Assembly (NCBI GenBank): GCA_036674765.1
Contig: JARVKI010000074.1
Span: forward strand, 152,563 to 216,562
Origin: Seiridium cupressi
Lineage: Eukaryota; Ascomycota; Sordariomycetes; Amphisphaeriales; Sporocadaceae
Reading direction: 5' to 3'
DNA length: 64,000 bases
Shown piece after piece: positions 22,464 to 33,763 of this stretch. Within the stretch, counting starts at the first letter, position 1. Every line of letters begins with the position of its first letter. The notes beneath the pieces were generated by a model. It was not told the origin of the DNA and did not search any database. It saw only the letters and a list, made by a program, of their open reading frames with translations. Made by a program: the position numbers and the translations under genes.

Positions 22464-24864
22464 GGTGTTTGGATTTTGGGAGGTTGAGTGCACAGGCAGG
22501 GTTCGGCGGCGTGGGTGTAGCTGGGAAGAAGCTGACGAGTCGCGACCAACGTATGAGTGAGCTCGTAAGTCTGTGGCAACCCCCCTCGAATTTTGGGCTT
22601 TGATTTATTTTGTTGGCAACGTCGCCGCCAGTGGGTGGAGGGCAGAACACGAAGCTGTATTTGCGCTTGCCGCAAATGCCTGGCGCTGGTGATGGGCTTT
22701 CCGCTACTGATAGCTCGAAATATGGAAGGGAAACAAAACCCAAGTGCAGGATGTCCGGCTGGCAAACGCGAGAGGTATTTGCTGGACTCTGCTTCTGGGG
22801 CGATGTCGTGACGGGGAAGAAACGTTCTCTTGCCAGGGCCTTGGGATGGAATTTCTGTCGACTTTCGAAAGTTTAGGATGCAGCGAAAAATAAAGTGGAG
22901 AGCTCCCTGTAAGTTCGTGCAGTAGCGCTTTCGCACTCCAGACCCCACTGATTTTCACAGCGGCGCAGGGGAAGGGGAAGCGGCAGGTAGCGTCTTATGT
23001 GTAATTACATCCATCCCATATTCACCCTCTTTCTCATCTTCTTCTGCGTAAGATATTCAATCAATAGTCTGCAACATTATCCCGCGCGGCTTGCAGTCTG
23101 AGCAGACCTGTCCACTTGTCCAGAGTTGTCCTGCGGCAGAGTTCAGCTCCCCCCCTAAACCCCCGGGCGTGTTCGGGCATGCCAGTATGGGAAATGGGAA
23201 ACCTGAATGCTGCGCATCCCCGCGGTGCCAGGGATTTCCATTGTCTTCTCAAATGGCCACAAGGATCAGTGCAGCCAAAGGGCCCCCACCTCCACTTCTC
23301 TGGCCGCCATTAATAAGAGGTTATTTTCTTAATTTGATTTGCTACCAACAACATCCGCCTGCTATTTGCCTTTTTCCCTCCTCGTCACAATCAAGAAGTT
23401 GAGGTGAGACATTGCCTTGCTTCTCGGGACGCCAGACGTCTGCCCGGACGGCATCGCGGCCACTGCATACTCCTATTGATCGGCTGGTGACTTTGTTGGT
23501 CAATCCGTTTCGCCATTCACGTCCCAAAAGTAGTGATTTCCTCCACATCCAACGCCAACGAATGACTTGGGACGAAATGCATTTCCTCAAGGCCCCCCTT
23601 ACCCCACGTCGGTAATCAAATGCCAGAGCTGCTGCAGTCGAGGTGCAACCCCAAGACGCCCGGCCCCGGTTGCAGCATCGCATTCTGCATCCACCTGCCA
23701 CTCAACGAAGGCGCCTATAACCTTGGTCGGCCTGCCACACACCGTCGCAAAGCCTCAGTAGCGAATCGCTTGTCCAACATCTCGAATATCCCAAAAAAAA
23801 AAATTCAGAATGGGCTGTGTCACAGACAGGCTCTGCTCCGCCCCATTGTACAACCCCAGATATGTCAATGAGCATCGGTCTGGAGTCCAAAACAGTTCGG
23901 CTTGAATGTGGCCTTCGGGATTGATTGGCATTGATTTGCCTTCTGCATAGGATACTGCCTAGGAGGAGAAGCAGCTGACACTGTTTGACAAAGAGGTCGA
24001 GTGGCCTAAAGAAGGATTCATACTCGTTACTCGTGGTCACGCAGGCGCAATCGCGTGAAACCAGAGGCTGGCCAGACCGGAATGACTATGCGAAGACGCA
24101 TCGATTTCATTGGCTGCTGACAGCGGGCTTTCCGATTTGCATCGAGGAACGGTGCCACCCTATGGGTAGTAGGGGAGCTTTCTGTGCACATTTTCCGGTT
24201 ATCTTCGAAAGTCAGGTAAGCCGAACCACGAACAAATAACCTAGGGTCGTCTCATTCTCCGGCTGTGATCTCCAGGCGCCAGTATCGAAACAATTGAGGG
24301 CGCTTAAACGACGCCAGGGCGAACAGGGGACACTCGGCCCGAGGGTATGGATCCCATAACATCCGCCGAGACTAGGCCATTCGGGCAGCGTCCTCGCTAT
24401 CCAAGAAGATTCAACCAGTTGAAATAGGCTATTGCCTTCAACCAGGTCAAGGAGAGTGCCATTGTGGTTATCCCTTCCTGCCTATCACTCCCAAGTCCGA
24501 ACTCGTCCTCACATGTCCCTTGCAGATAGCGCCAGCCCGGAGAAAATCCAATACGCTTAGGATAGTCAGGGGTTCTCATCAAGGCTCTACTCGAGTGGTG
24601 TGCGCCAATGCAAAATGTCTCTTGTTCGTGTTGTGCGACTCTACCACGCATCCGCGGCTGATCGACAAATTAGCCCTAGAGTACCTCGTGAACTCCCACA
24701 TGAGATTGGTATCGACCATTAATGGGCCTTCTGCCTCGAATATGGCTGTCCATGGGTATATCAGCTGTTTGGAGATGTTCCCAGTCCCAGAGGTTGAATA
24801 GTGCCTGTAGTCATTCAGCGTGGCCATTCTTATATGGACTAACAATGATGACCGAAGCATTGTG
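22464..24864. other. Intergenic region between the CCCH gene and the HET gene
   Basis: A 2.4-kb stretch holding the CCCH promoter and the HET 3' flank. ORFs up to 167 codons overlap each other on both strands without recognisable domains. I see no gene. Confidence 0.5.
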
Positions 24865-27127
24865 CTAAGCTAGGAAGACCAGTTCCCATTTTCTGTTCTC
24901 AAGTTTGTCCCAAACAGATTCTGGAGTGTAAGTCACAAGTTTGTTTCGATACGAAATGCCGTCTTGATCTTGGTCGACCAGAAGAAGATTGACCGTCACA
25001 TTTCCACCATGCGACATGCGGGTTCTGTCCGTACCAACAACGATGAACTTTCCTTTACCACTTGGTTTGAAGTTCTCATTTTGTTCCCAGGCGCTATAGA
25101 AATGGACATCTGCATGCCACAAATTGATCGCAGGACAGCGATGGAAGTTGTTCTGGCCTTCGTACTTCATATCCAAGATGGCGGTCGAGGTCCAAAAGCA
25201 GAGGACCGACAGAGCTCGTCTGCTTGCACGAATGCTTTGCGGGATATCTGCCCGCCTGACGGTTCTCTTGTCATACATTATCGAGGAGTGAGGAAGATTT
25301 CTGGGAGTGCCAATCTGATCGTGGAATTCGTCGTGTTTCATATAGTCCTGTTTCGAAGAGTCCCGCTCGGCTCCAATGAAAGGATTTTCGTTAAGCGCCA
25401 CGGGCGTACCGTCGCTCTGTATGCAATGAAACATCAAGCCAAGTCTGCCGCCCAAGAGTGCTCGGTTTACCGCGGGCATTGGCGAAGGACCATGCCAGCC
25501 AAGCCATGACCAGCATGGGAAGGGAGCTGATAGAACCACATCGTCTGGGCCCATGAACTTGGCCTCGCAGTCTCTTCTCGTGTTCAGAGGACTAGATGCC
25601 CAGGAGAGCGCCATTTCCATGTGATCTATGGGCATTCCCCAAAAATAGCCACCCTCATCACTCCGACGCAGTACCTGGAGAATGGCCTGGACAGCGCCCA
25701 AGCGATCACTCTCGGATGTAAATTCCCGCCCGGAGTAAGCTTGGAGGAGGTCCTTGTATAGCTCTATCCAGTTCTCCTCCGTCGAATCAGTGAGGCGGCT
25801 GAGGAAGTTTGATCCTGAATAATGCCTATAGATGCTAGTCTTGGCCTTTTCGTTCTCCCAGAAGCTGTCTTCGCACCAAGAAGCGGACTTGCACTGCCAG
25901 TAAACTTGGTTCTTTCCGATAATGAGACAACGTGGTGAGAGCAATCCTTCCTGGAAAGTCCAGCCTCTGGTATTCCACACAGAACCACGGAGGTAGCCCT
26001 GGAAAGAGCTATGCGGGAGGTCGAGTGCTTCGACCAGCCAGAAGTCCTTGATGCGGTGTATCTGCTGAGTCCGACGCTGGCAGCTTATCCCGGGCATTCC
26101 AAGAGCAACCTGTTCATTCGCGGCATTAACTATGGTCACCACTGCATGAGCATAAATTGTGCCCATCGCAGCTATGAAGACCAGCTTATCCTTGTCATCA
26201 TCCTGGACGATACAGAGACTGTCAACCCATAGGTAGCGCTCGCCTAACGCCCGAGTCACAGTCATGGCATCGGCTATGCCTGGTGGAAGAATCTCGGCTC
26301 GTAACGAGCCTCGCTGCCGGTAAAGGTGTAGGTTACTGCTCTGGAGAGCGTGATGCTGAGGACCTCCCCAGCAGTAACTCAGAGCGACCCAAGAGACGGT
26401 GTCAGGGGCATGTTGCACAATACATCGCTCTTCGACGTCTACGAAGCGGAGAGTATCAACACGATGGGTCATGAAGGTCTGGTCGCAAATGCCACCATGA
26501 CCCTTGACGCAGCATTCTTTCCACCGCCTGAGTAGTCGGTGGTCAATTTCCAATGGTCGTATTCGGCCAGCATAGGGCTCGCTCGCCGGCCAGTCCAGTG
26601 TTTTTGTCTGCTCTAGTAGTGAGGAGAGATGCTGTGGTTCCTTTTCGCATTTGGAAAACACTATGCTTCTCTGTTCGTACTCCGTGTAGTCTGTGCCATA
26701 GGCAAATGCAATACGATTGATTTTCAACGTCTCTCCAACCCTTGCTGGATCCTTGTTGGCCATGGAAATGGAACGCCAGCTAACGTTTGCCTTGATGTGG
26801 GGAGGGTCTAATGACTTGAGATTGTCGAGCAGTTTGTCGGACCAAGTACCTACTAAGACGAACACCAGCCATCCACAATGCCAACACGCACCCGAATTTG
26901 TGATAGCGTCGATCAGCGTGATGGAAACATTGGGCTCACTTATTCGACTCGACTTGCTGACATTTTTGACACCAAAGGCAGCACTGTAGCTGTCGACAAG
27001 GGGCGCGCATTTGTCGCATATGTGGTTTTCACCACCAGCCTGTGGTGTTTGGATCAGTCAGCTGTAACGCTGCTTGAGGATGGTGGATTTATACTCTCTG
27101 CACAGCTCCCTCGTAGAAGGTGGCCAT
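24865..27127 (-). CDS. HET-domain (heterokaryon incompatibility) protein
   Basis: A HET domain triggers cell death in non-self recognition in several fungi; the role of this copy is unknown. I propose a short first exon (27127-27095, 11 codons) joined over a 55-nt intron (GTATAA...CACAG) to one long exon (27039-24865), giving 735 residues. The second exon is open well upstream of any simple ATG. The added N-terminus carries two Cys-x2-Cys pairs (CDKC near 19 and CWHC near 61), like the Cys-rich segment that often precedes HET domains. HET hallmarks follow: ALSYCWG (about 230-236), YLWVDSLCIVQDD (about 280-292) and TRGWTFQEGLLSPR (about 368-381). The C-terminal 330 residues match no domain I recognise; there is no NACHT or WD repeat. 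It is divergent from the BTB-like gene. The first exon is inferred. Confidence 0.85.
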
Positions 27128-27878
27128 AAGATTCATTGTGAGGTCGGCAGTTGTGACAGTCTAAATTGCGCAGAGATGAAGTGGTTCTTGGTCACATATG
27201 TATTGGGTTGCAAAGTGGAACAAACACTTTCAAGCAGGGCTGAATCATAGCTGAGGCCGTCCCCGCGTTCAGCCCCGGCTTGGCACCACGTTCACCGGAT
27301 AGCTAGGACCGCATACCTCATTAAAATTGGAAGAAGGGATTCAGTATTGCTGCGTATGTCTGTGGTAAGGCGAGAATCGATGCACTACTCCTGCACCACT
27401 TGGTTGCTTTTTTCGGCTACGAGGAGGCGTGTGAGGTCGGCTAGTGCCGTCACAAGTGCAAGCATCTCAATAGGATAGTTGTCATATAAGGGATATCTGT
27501 ATACTCTTACACAATGGTAGCCGGGAAAATCACGACTTTTCCGAATTCAAAGCAACGCTGGGGAGCGCTTCGAATAGTTGAAGCCTAGCGAACGAGAAGC
27601 AGCTGTGGAGCCAGAGAACTGTATTTTGATTGGCCCAGTCGATTTCTCCACGTTGGGCTCACCCTCGCCTTCACGTCATCGGCAGGTTTGAAAGACGCCC
27701 TCTTCACGAAGAATAGGCAGCATGATGACTTTGGGTCGAATGCTGTAACTGAGGCTTCCAGTTGGCACGATTTCCTACGATATCGGGCATCACTCGAGAA
27801 GATTGGTGGGCTCAGAGCTGATGATTGCACTACACTCTCGCATTCTAAAGGGGTTGCCTCATACCGAAGACCGACCAG
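27128..27878. promoter_or_regulatory. Divergent promoter region between HET and BTB-like genes
   Basis: This 751-base interval separates the start codons of two outward-facing genes and must contain both promoters. I see no clear TATA box or repeated motif. Confidence 0.5.
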
Positions 27879-29355
27879 ATGGACGATACTGGAGCATGTC
27901 CGGATGGGGACTCCTCGGAGGCGCCACACCCAGCCGATCTGCCCAGGGTGGTTGAAATCACAGAGACTGGGGATCTAGTCCTTGATTGTGTTTTTGAGAA
28001 TTCAAAAGCCACCCTGAAATCTGCCAGAAAGAATACGGCGAGGCCTGTGGGCCCGAGTGTCGCGGCGGCACCAAGGGCAAAGACACGAGTTGGTTTTCGA
28101 GTGGACTTGGCCATGCTGAGAAGGCAGTCCAAGTACTTTGACAGGCTTCTCGGGGATCTCCGTTTCAAGGAGGCCAAGACGATCGAGGCGACCTTTGAAG
28201 CCCTTTCTCTGAAGAACATGACCCCTGCATTAGCCCACGTGAGAGACATCCCGTGGCTGAGAATCATAGATGACGACGAGGCAACCCGCTTGGCGCACCG
28301 CGAGGAAGCCTTTGGCGACATGCTAAGAGTCCTGCACGGCAGGGAAGTGGCCAACGAAACGCCAACACTAGACTTTGTCACAACCTTGGCCGTTCTCGCA
28401 GATCGTTTTGATTGTGCCGCGCCCGTCTCCAAGGTCATGGCGTCTGGTCTCAAGCTGAAGTGGCCCATCACTCAGCGGAAGGTGGCGACGGGAGAAGACC
28501 CAAGGATGAGCCGGACTCTGGAAAACACCTTGCGCCAGAAGATCCTTGTGTCGTGGCTCCTAAACCAGTCTGCACGCTTCCACGCTTCCACGCGCGAGTT
28601 GATCCTCAACGGCTCCGAGAAGTGGTGCCAATTTCCCGACCAGGACGACGGGAGGGAGGAGGCGACCTGGTGGTATCTGCAAGACGGGATCGAGCGTAAG
28701 TCCCGGGCCTATCCTCGCATCTCATATTGTTGTCTGTGCGAACTAACAGTCGATGGCAGAGGAGCTCCAGTTTCGGCGGGAATGCATCTTGAATGTCATT
28801 GCTTCGGTACCCCGCCACTTCTTCAGCCTGTACACGTCTCGCACAAGGCAATGCAAACTGGGCTACGACTCAAGCGCCGCATGTGACTCGTACCAGCTGG
28901 GCGAGATGATCAAATTCCTGACCACCAAGAACCTCTTCTTTCTGGTTGATTTCTCTCCAAGCTCGCTGGATTTGATCGCCGATACTTCGCTGCTCCAAGT
29001 CGACACTGTAATCGCAATCTTGAGGCAGTGTCCTGGCTACCAGATCGACAAGCACCACACAAACTGCGGCTTACGGACCCGCATGTTGCCTATTCTCGAC
29101 TTCATCAAAACGCTTCTATCCACAAACTCTATACCCCTGAGCCGGTTGCCTTGGAAGAACGATAGGAAGAAATCGGCCTGGCTGCCTCGGGAGGGGGAAG
29201 AGGATGAGGAAGAGGACCCTAGCACCAAGCATTTCAAGTTCACCCGGGCCATGTCGAGTGACCAGAGACTCCGATTCGAGCACACAATGGGTGCTGAGAA
29301 ATTTGCACGAGATGTATTCACTGCTTCGACCTGGAATTGGAGCGTCGAGGACTAG
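27879..29355 (+). CDS. BTB/POZ-like domain protein
   Basis: Unknown function; BTB domains usually mediate dimerisation or bind cullin-3. Two exons (27879-28695 and 28760-29355) are joined across a 64-nt intron (GTAAGT...GGCAG, ACTAAC branch site, phase 1), giving 470 residues. Residues about 28-190 read as a fungal BTB fold: GDLVLDC, then RVDLAMLRRQSKYFDRLL (the conserved 'S.YF..L' element), a long insertion, and FVTTLAVLADRFDC. The remainder is helical with an acidic EEDEEED stretch near 425, and ends in a Trp-rich tail. A common ascomycete lineage of BTB proteins has this layout but no assigned role. The insertion within the BTB fold is large, so domain assignment is moderately sure. Confidence 0.82.
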
Positions 29356-29980
29356 TGGACGGTACGTTGCTGGGTAGCTGGACCAAGCCGGGGTAGCCAA
29401 ATGTTGTTCCTTTCGGAGAGACCTTGCGGATTGCACGTTAGGTCGGGGATCTCTTTCTGCGCTCAATGTGCCGAGGAGATGCTGCGCCTGGGCCTTCTAT
29501 GCCTCCTTTCTGGCGTACGATCTAAAGCCTTTCGAGTTGCGGACGGCTCCCCCGAGGATGTTAGCAATTTAGAACCTGATTGGCGTGCTGTAGCACAATG
29601 TACGTGAAAACTCTACAGGACAATATCGAGTATGCCGGTGTCTTGGCATATCCCACGGGAACTCAACCAAAACGCGCCTTGAAGAGTGGACCAAAATCGA
29701 TTATCCCCTTCATGGAATTCCACTCGTGATTTACCCGTGGCACGTGTTGATTCAAGATCGACCCTGTTGGGATGCCACAATACAAGCGTGACAAGAAGCA
29801 TCTGATTAAGCCAGCACGGCTGGCTGCAAGGACTAGCTAGTATCCCATTGCACCATACGTCGATCTATTACAAAAACACTATGCCCTAGAAACAGAATCG
29901 CCAACCATTTTGCACCGCCTAACCCGTCTAGAAACCCAGATGCTATGGACAATATTACAAGAAAATACAAGGCAGCCACA
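29356..29980. other. Convergent interval between the BTB-like gene and GUT2
   Basis: 625 bases between two stop codons. I see no gene or repeat. Confidence 0.6.
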
Positions 29981-32081
29981 TTACTCTTCCAGAGGCTTAT
30001 CGTGTCTCGAGTACATCTTGTATTCAAGCGAGCTGGAGAAGTCCAGCTTGCGCTTCTCGACTTCTTTTCTCGTGGCGGTCAGCATGGGTTCGGGCAGACC
30101 CATAGATTGCAGGAAGGCGACGGCTGGTATTTCGGTTAGCCATCATCAACAAATCTTTTCTTTGAGGGGCTGTCAACTTACTGTCTGTCCATTCCCGATC
30201 TTGACGCTTGCTATCCCAGTTCAGCTCCTCGCCCATGATGTCGATGACCTTGGGGAGAGCCTCGAGGGCAGCCTGGGCGTTGAGGAAGGATAATCTTGTT
30301 CTCCGGGCTAGGACATCGACGGCGGTCTGGGCATACTCGTGTCGGACGGCATAGCGGATCTCACCATCAACGAAGGGGTACAAGGTCGAGATACGCTCGC
30401 CTCTTGCGGGGAAGCGCTTGTCGGTGCTCTTGCATAGGGCAGCAACTGTCCATGCTCTGTCGCCGTAACTCTCCGTCAGGTGTTTTGCCACCTCGGTCTC
30501 GATGCCAAAGTGCTGGATGATGTTGATGAAGAGAGTCTTGCTGAAGCCGTGAGCACCGACCAGTCGGACATTGTGTGTCTGGCAGCCTCCATTCAGGATG
30601 GCACCGTCATCCACAGCCTCGGTACCGCTTACACGGGGCGCGTTGGGGAAAGCCTTGGTGGGCAGCTTGAACTCCTTGATAGCTTCATCGACACACTCCT
30701 CGGCCATTTGACGATACGTGGTCCACTTGCCGCCAGCACACGTGATCAGGCCAGACTCGGACACATCAATCAGGTGGTTGCGGACGAGCGACTCGGTGTT
30801 CTTGGCCTTGGGGTCCTTGACTAGAGGACGGAGACCCGACCAGGCGGCCAGAACATCACCGCGGCGGACCGTAATGTCTGGTGACAGGTACTGACTGACC
30901 TCGTTGAGGATCCACTGGATGGACTTCTCATCCGGAAGAGGGTTTGGCGTGACTGATGCGGGGTCGTCGGTCGTTCCGGCAATGGTGTTGCCTTGCCAGG
31001 GTAGGAAGAAGACGACACGACCGTCCGAGGTGGAGGGATCAATCAGCCCCATCTTGGCCGGGCTGAAATAGCCGGGTAAGATGATATGCACTCCCGAAGC
31101 GGGCGCCACAATCTCCATGCATTCTTGGTCATCCATCTTGCGCACCGCGTCGGAGAAGGGGCCTGTGCAGTTGATGATGCATTTGGCCTTGACAGTAAAG
31201 TCGTCGGTGCTCTGGCCGCTCCGCTCCGGGATGCAGTCCTTGACCTTGGCGCCACAAAGCTTGCCATTGGCATCCTTCAAGAGACCGGTGACTTCAGCGT
31301 GGTTGACGATTGTGGCTCCGTACACGGCGGCGGTCATGGCCAGGGAGACGTTCATTCTCGAATCGTTGTGGGCACCATCATAGTATACCATGGCCCCAAC
31401 CAGATCTGTCGACTTCAGCATGGGGAACGCGTCAACGGCCTTGCTCTTGGTTAGGAAGTACGAGCTCTCGATTCCTTCGCTTCCGGCAAGGAAATCGTAG
31501 GTCTTGGTGCCGGCCCAGTAGTATGGAATCTTCCACCACTTGTCCAGGGGCACCATGATGGGGAGCCACGAGCTCAGATGCGGCGCGGTTTGGAGGAAGT
31601 ACTTGCGCTCCTTCAGCGCCTCCCTGACCAGTTGGTACTGGGCATAGTCGAGGTTCCATACGGCCTTCTCCAGGTATCTGACACCACCGTGCACGAGCTT
31701 GGTACTCTTGCTGCTGGTTCCACTGCTGAAGTCATCCCGCTCAACCACGGCGACCTTCAGCCCTCTCGTGGCGGCATCTAGTGCAACACCGGCACCAGTG
31801 GCACCGGCGCCAATGACTAGAATGTCGTATTCTTCACTGGGCCCAGCACTCTTCTTGAGGTCGACGATCTGCTCCTCGCGCGACTTCACCTTGGGGAACT
31901 TGGGCAGGGTGAAGGTGCCATCCGCGCCGAAGATGGGCGGAGGGACGGCCGGGCCTTCGGAGCCGGGGATGTTTCGGGGTCGGTAGGAATAGTACAGGAG
32001 AGCACCACCGCCGATGGTGACGGCAGTGGCGGGCAGGGCAACGCGCCGTGCGGTGCCAGCTAATCGCGAGAATCTGGACAT
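29981..32081 (-). CDS. GUT2: Mitochondrial FAD-dependent glycerol-3-phosphate dehydrogenase
   Basis: Oxidises glycerol 3-phosphate to dihydroxyacetone phosphate on the outer face of the inner mitochondrial membrane, feeding electrons to ubiquinone. It serves glycerol catabolism and the glycerol-phosphate shuttle. Two exons: 32081-30182 and 30123-29981, joined by a 58-nt intron (GTAAGT...ACCAG, phase 1); 680 residues. Without splicing the frame runs into unrelated sequence. With splicing the tail becomes VAFLQSMGLPEP... ending KPLEE. The N-terminus has an Arg-rich presequence and a hydrophobic segment (about 18-33). The FAD-binding GAGATGAG motif lies near residue 92, followed by SSKSTKLVHGGVRYLE; the C-terminal domain contains SFLNAQAALEALP. 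The start is the ATG at 32081 in an ACC ATG context. Upstream in-frame codons offer only GTG. Confidence 0.95.
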
Positions 32082-33763
32082 GGTGTGGCTGGCAATTGCG
32101 CTTGATGCGCTGCAGAATCGCACTCAAATCGCTCGGCTCAAGAGCTCCGGCTTGCGGAATTCGGGGTATTGGGGGAGGCACCGGGGTGTTGGTGGTGAGA
32201 GCTAGAAGCGCACCGGCGGGAGGGACGAACTATCAGAGTGCTCAGCAAGCAATTGCCCTGGAAGCTCGACCGGCAGGTAGATGGCGATGAAGGGGAGCGA
32301 GGCCCCAATGGCAGAACGTGGTATATACAAGCAGAGCCCGGGCTGGCACAGTGCAGACCGAAGCTAACTGGGTAGAGCGAGAAGAATTTGAGGTGGAGGA
32401 AGGACGAGGGTGGCTTCGCTTGTGATTACCAAGTGATCGTGGGTGCACACTGTCTTTCAGGCGTCGGGGGCGGCGGCTTACGGGGCGCAACACGCAGAAA
32501 CCACGAGAGGTATGGAATGCAGAACGAGACAGGAAGAGACGAGCAGGGCACCGCGGTTTTCCATTGCTATCTAAGAGGTAAAAGTAGGTCCGAAAGCGTG
32601 GAGAGAAGGGCCAGAGTGACGAGAGTGACTGGAGCTTGGGCTTGGGGAATGCGGGAGAGCTGTCGGTCCACAACCCACCCAAGTCCACAGATTTTCGAGT
32701 CGCGAGTCGCCCGCTCCCCACGCTGCCAGCAAAGGGCGCCCCGTAAAAAGGCACGTCGATGAGCTCAAGCGCGCCCGCCGTCAGTCTCCAGTCTCTCTTG
32801 TGCTCGGCACAAAATGGCGAGGTGCACAGGTGCGCTGCCGGGCCTCTCTGGCGGATGAGCCGTGGGGGCCCTACGACCTGGGGGGGGGCCCACGCCAAAA
32901 CCGGGCATCGGATGCCCAAAAGGCCACCAATTGGAAGAAAACCATGGGGCCAGCATTTACAGTGGGCTGATGAGGTTAATCTGCGCTTTGGGGCATGTCA
33001 TTATGGGGCACGGCGGATTGCATAGTGGGTGCTTTGCCGTACACCTGACCAGCGAATCGCCCGGGACGCGGTACCGCCCTCCCTGTTCTCGTGGATTGAA
33101 TCCCCCCAAGATTGTCTGCGACTACTAAGGTACGGCAGCTTAGTGGCCCCGGGCTATGCGTGCCTTTGCACATACATACGTACAAGACTTTGTTGCTCCG
33201 CCCCAGTTCAAATTTTTTTTATTTTTTTTTTTTTATTTGGCTATAGTAGACCACGTCATATACCACTCCCTTCACTTCATTTGATCATAATCTCATCGTT
33301 CGATGCCCCATCCGAGCATCTTGTTCCAGCACCGCAACGAGTCGATGGATTGTGAGCACCCGGCATCCCGGTCGCACGTTCTGGCCAATCGAGTCCCTAC
33401 TTTGCACTCGTGTCCTTAAGTATGAAGGTTTTTTTTTTATGCCTTGTCCCCTTTCTATGTCTTAGTCATCAAAGACCTACACACGGTTACATAGTTGTAG
33501 ATCGCCAAGCAACACGAGACAAACACCGATACTATGGGTCAGAACTTTCTCTTCTTCGTTTATTAGAATTCGGACAACGAGTTGTTCTGCCGGCTACCGT
33601 AATAACGCCTGGGGACTCCGTGGGTATAACTTCAAGATCGCTAACAATGCTCTCAATCCCTCCCTCATTAATGCGTCTCAAAAGACACGCGGCACGCCTC
33701 ATGCACACAGCACTATTTTACAATAGCCCATGCCAGACTCTTGCGTCACGCCTGCAGGCGACC
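32082..33763. other. GUT2 promoter and MHYT gene 3' flank
   Basis: About 1.7 kb. It contains a T-rich tract at 33213-33238. A 225-codon antisense-looking ORF upstream of GUT2 has no domain and is probably promoter/5' UTR sequence. I see no gene. Confidence 0.55.
33213..33238. repeat. Poly-T tract
   Basis: Nearly uninterrupted T run with two A interruptions. Confidence 0.9.

Noticed and set aside
24964..25509. 181-codon ORF antisense to the HET gene
   Set aside because: Shadow of the HET coding sequence.
32242..32919. 225-codon minus-strand ORF upstream of GUT2
   Set aside because: Likely 5' UTR/promoter of GUT2. Random-looking Arg/Ser/Pro composition, and no splice link that adds a domain.
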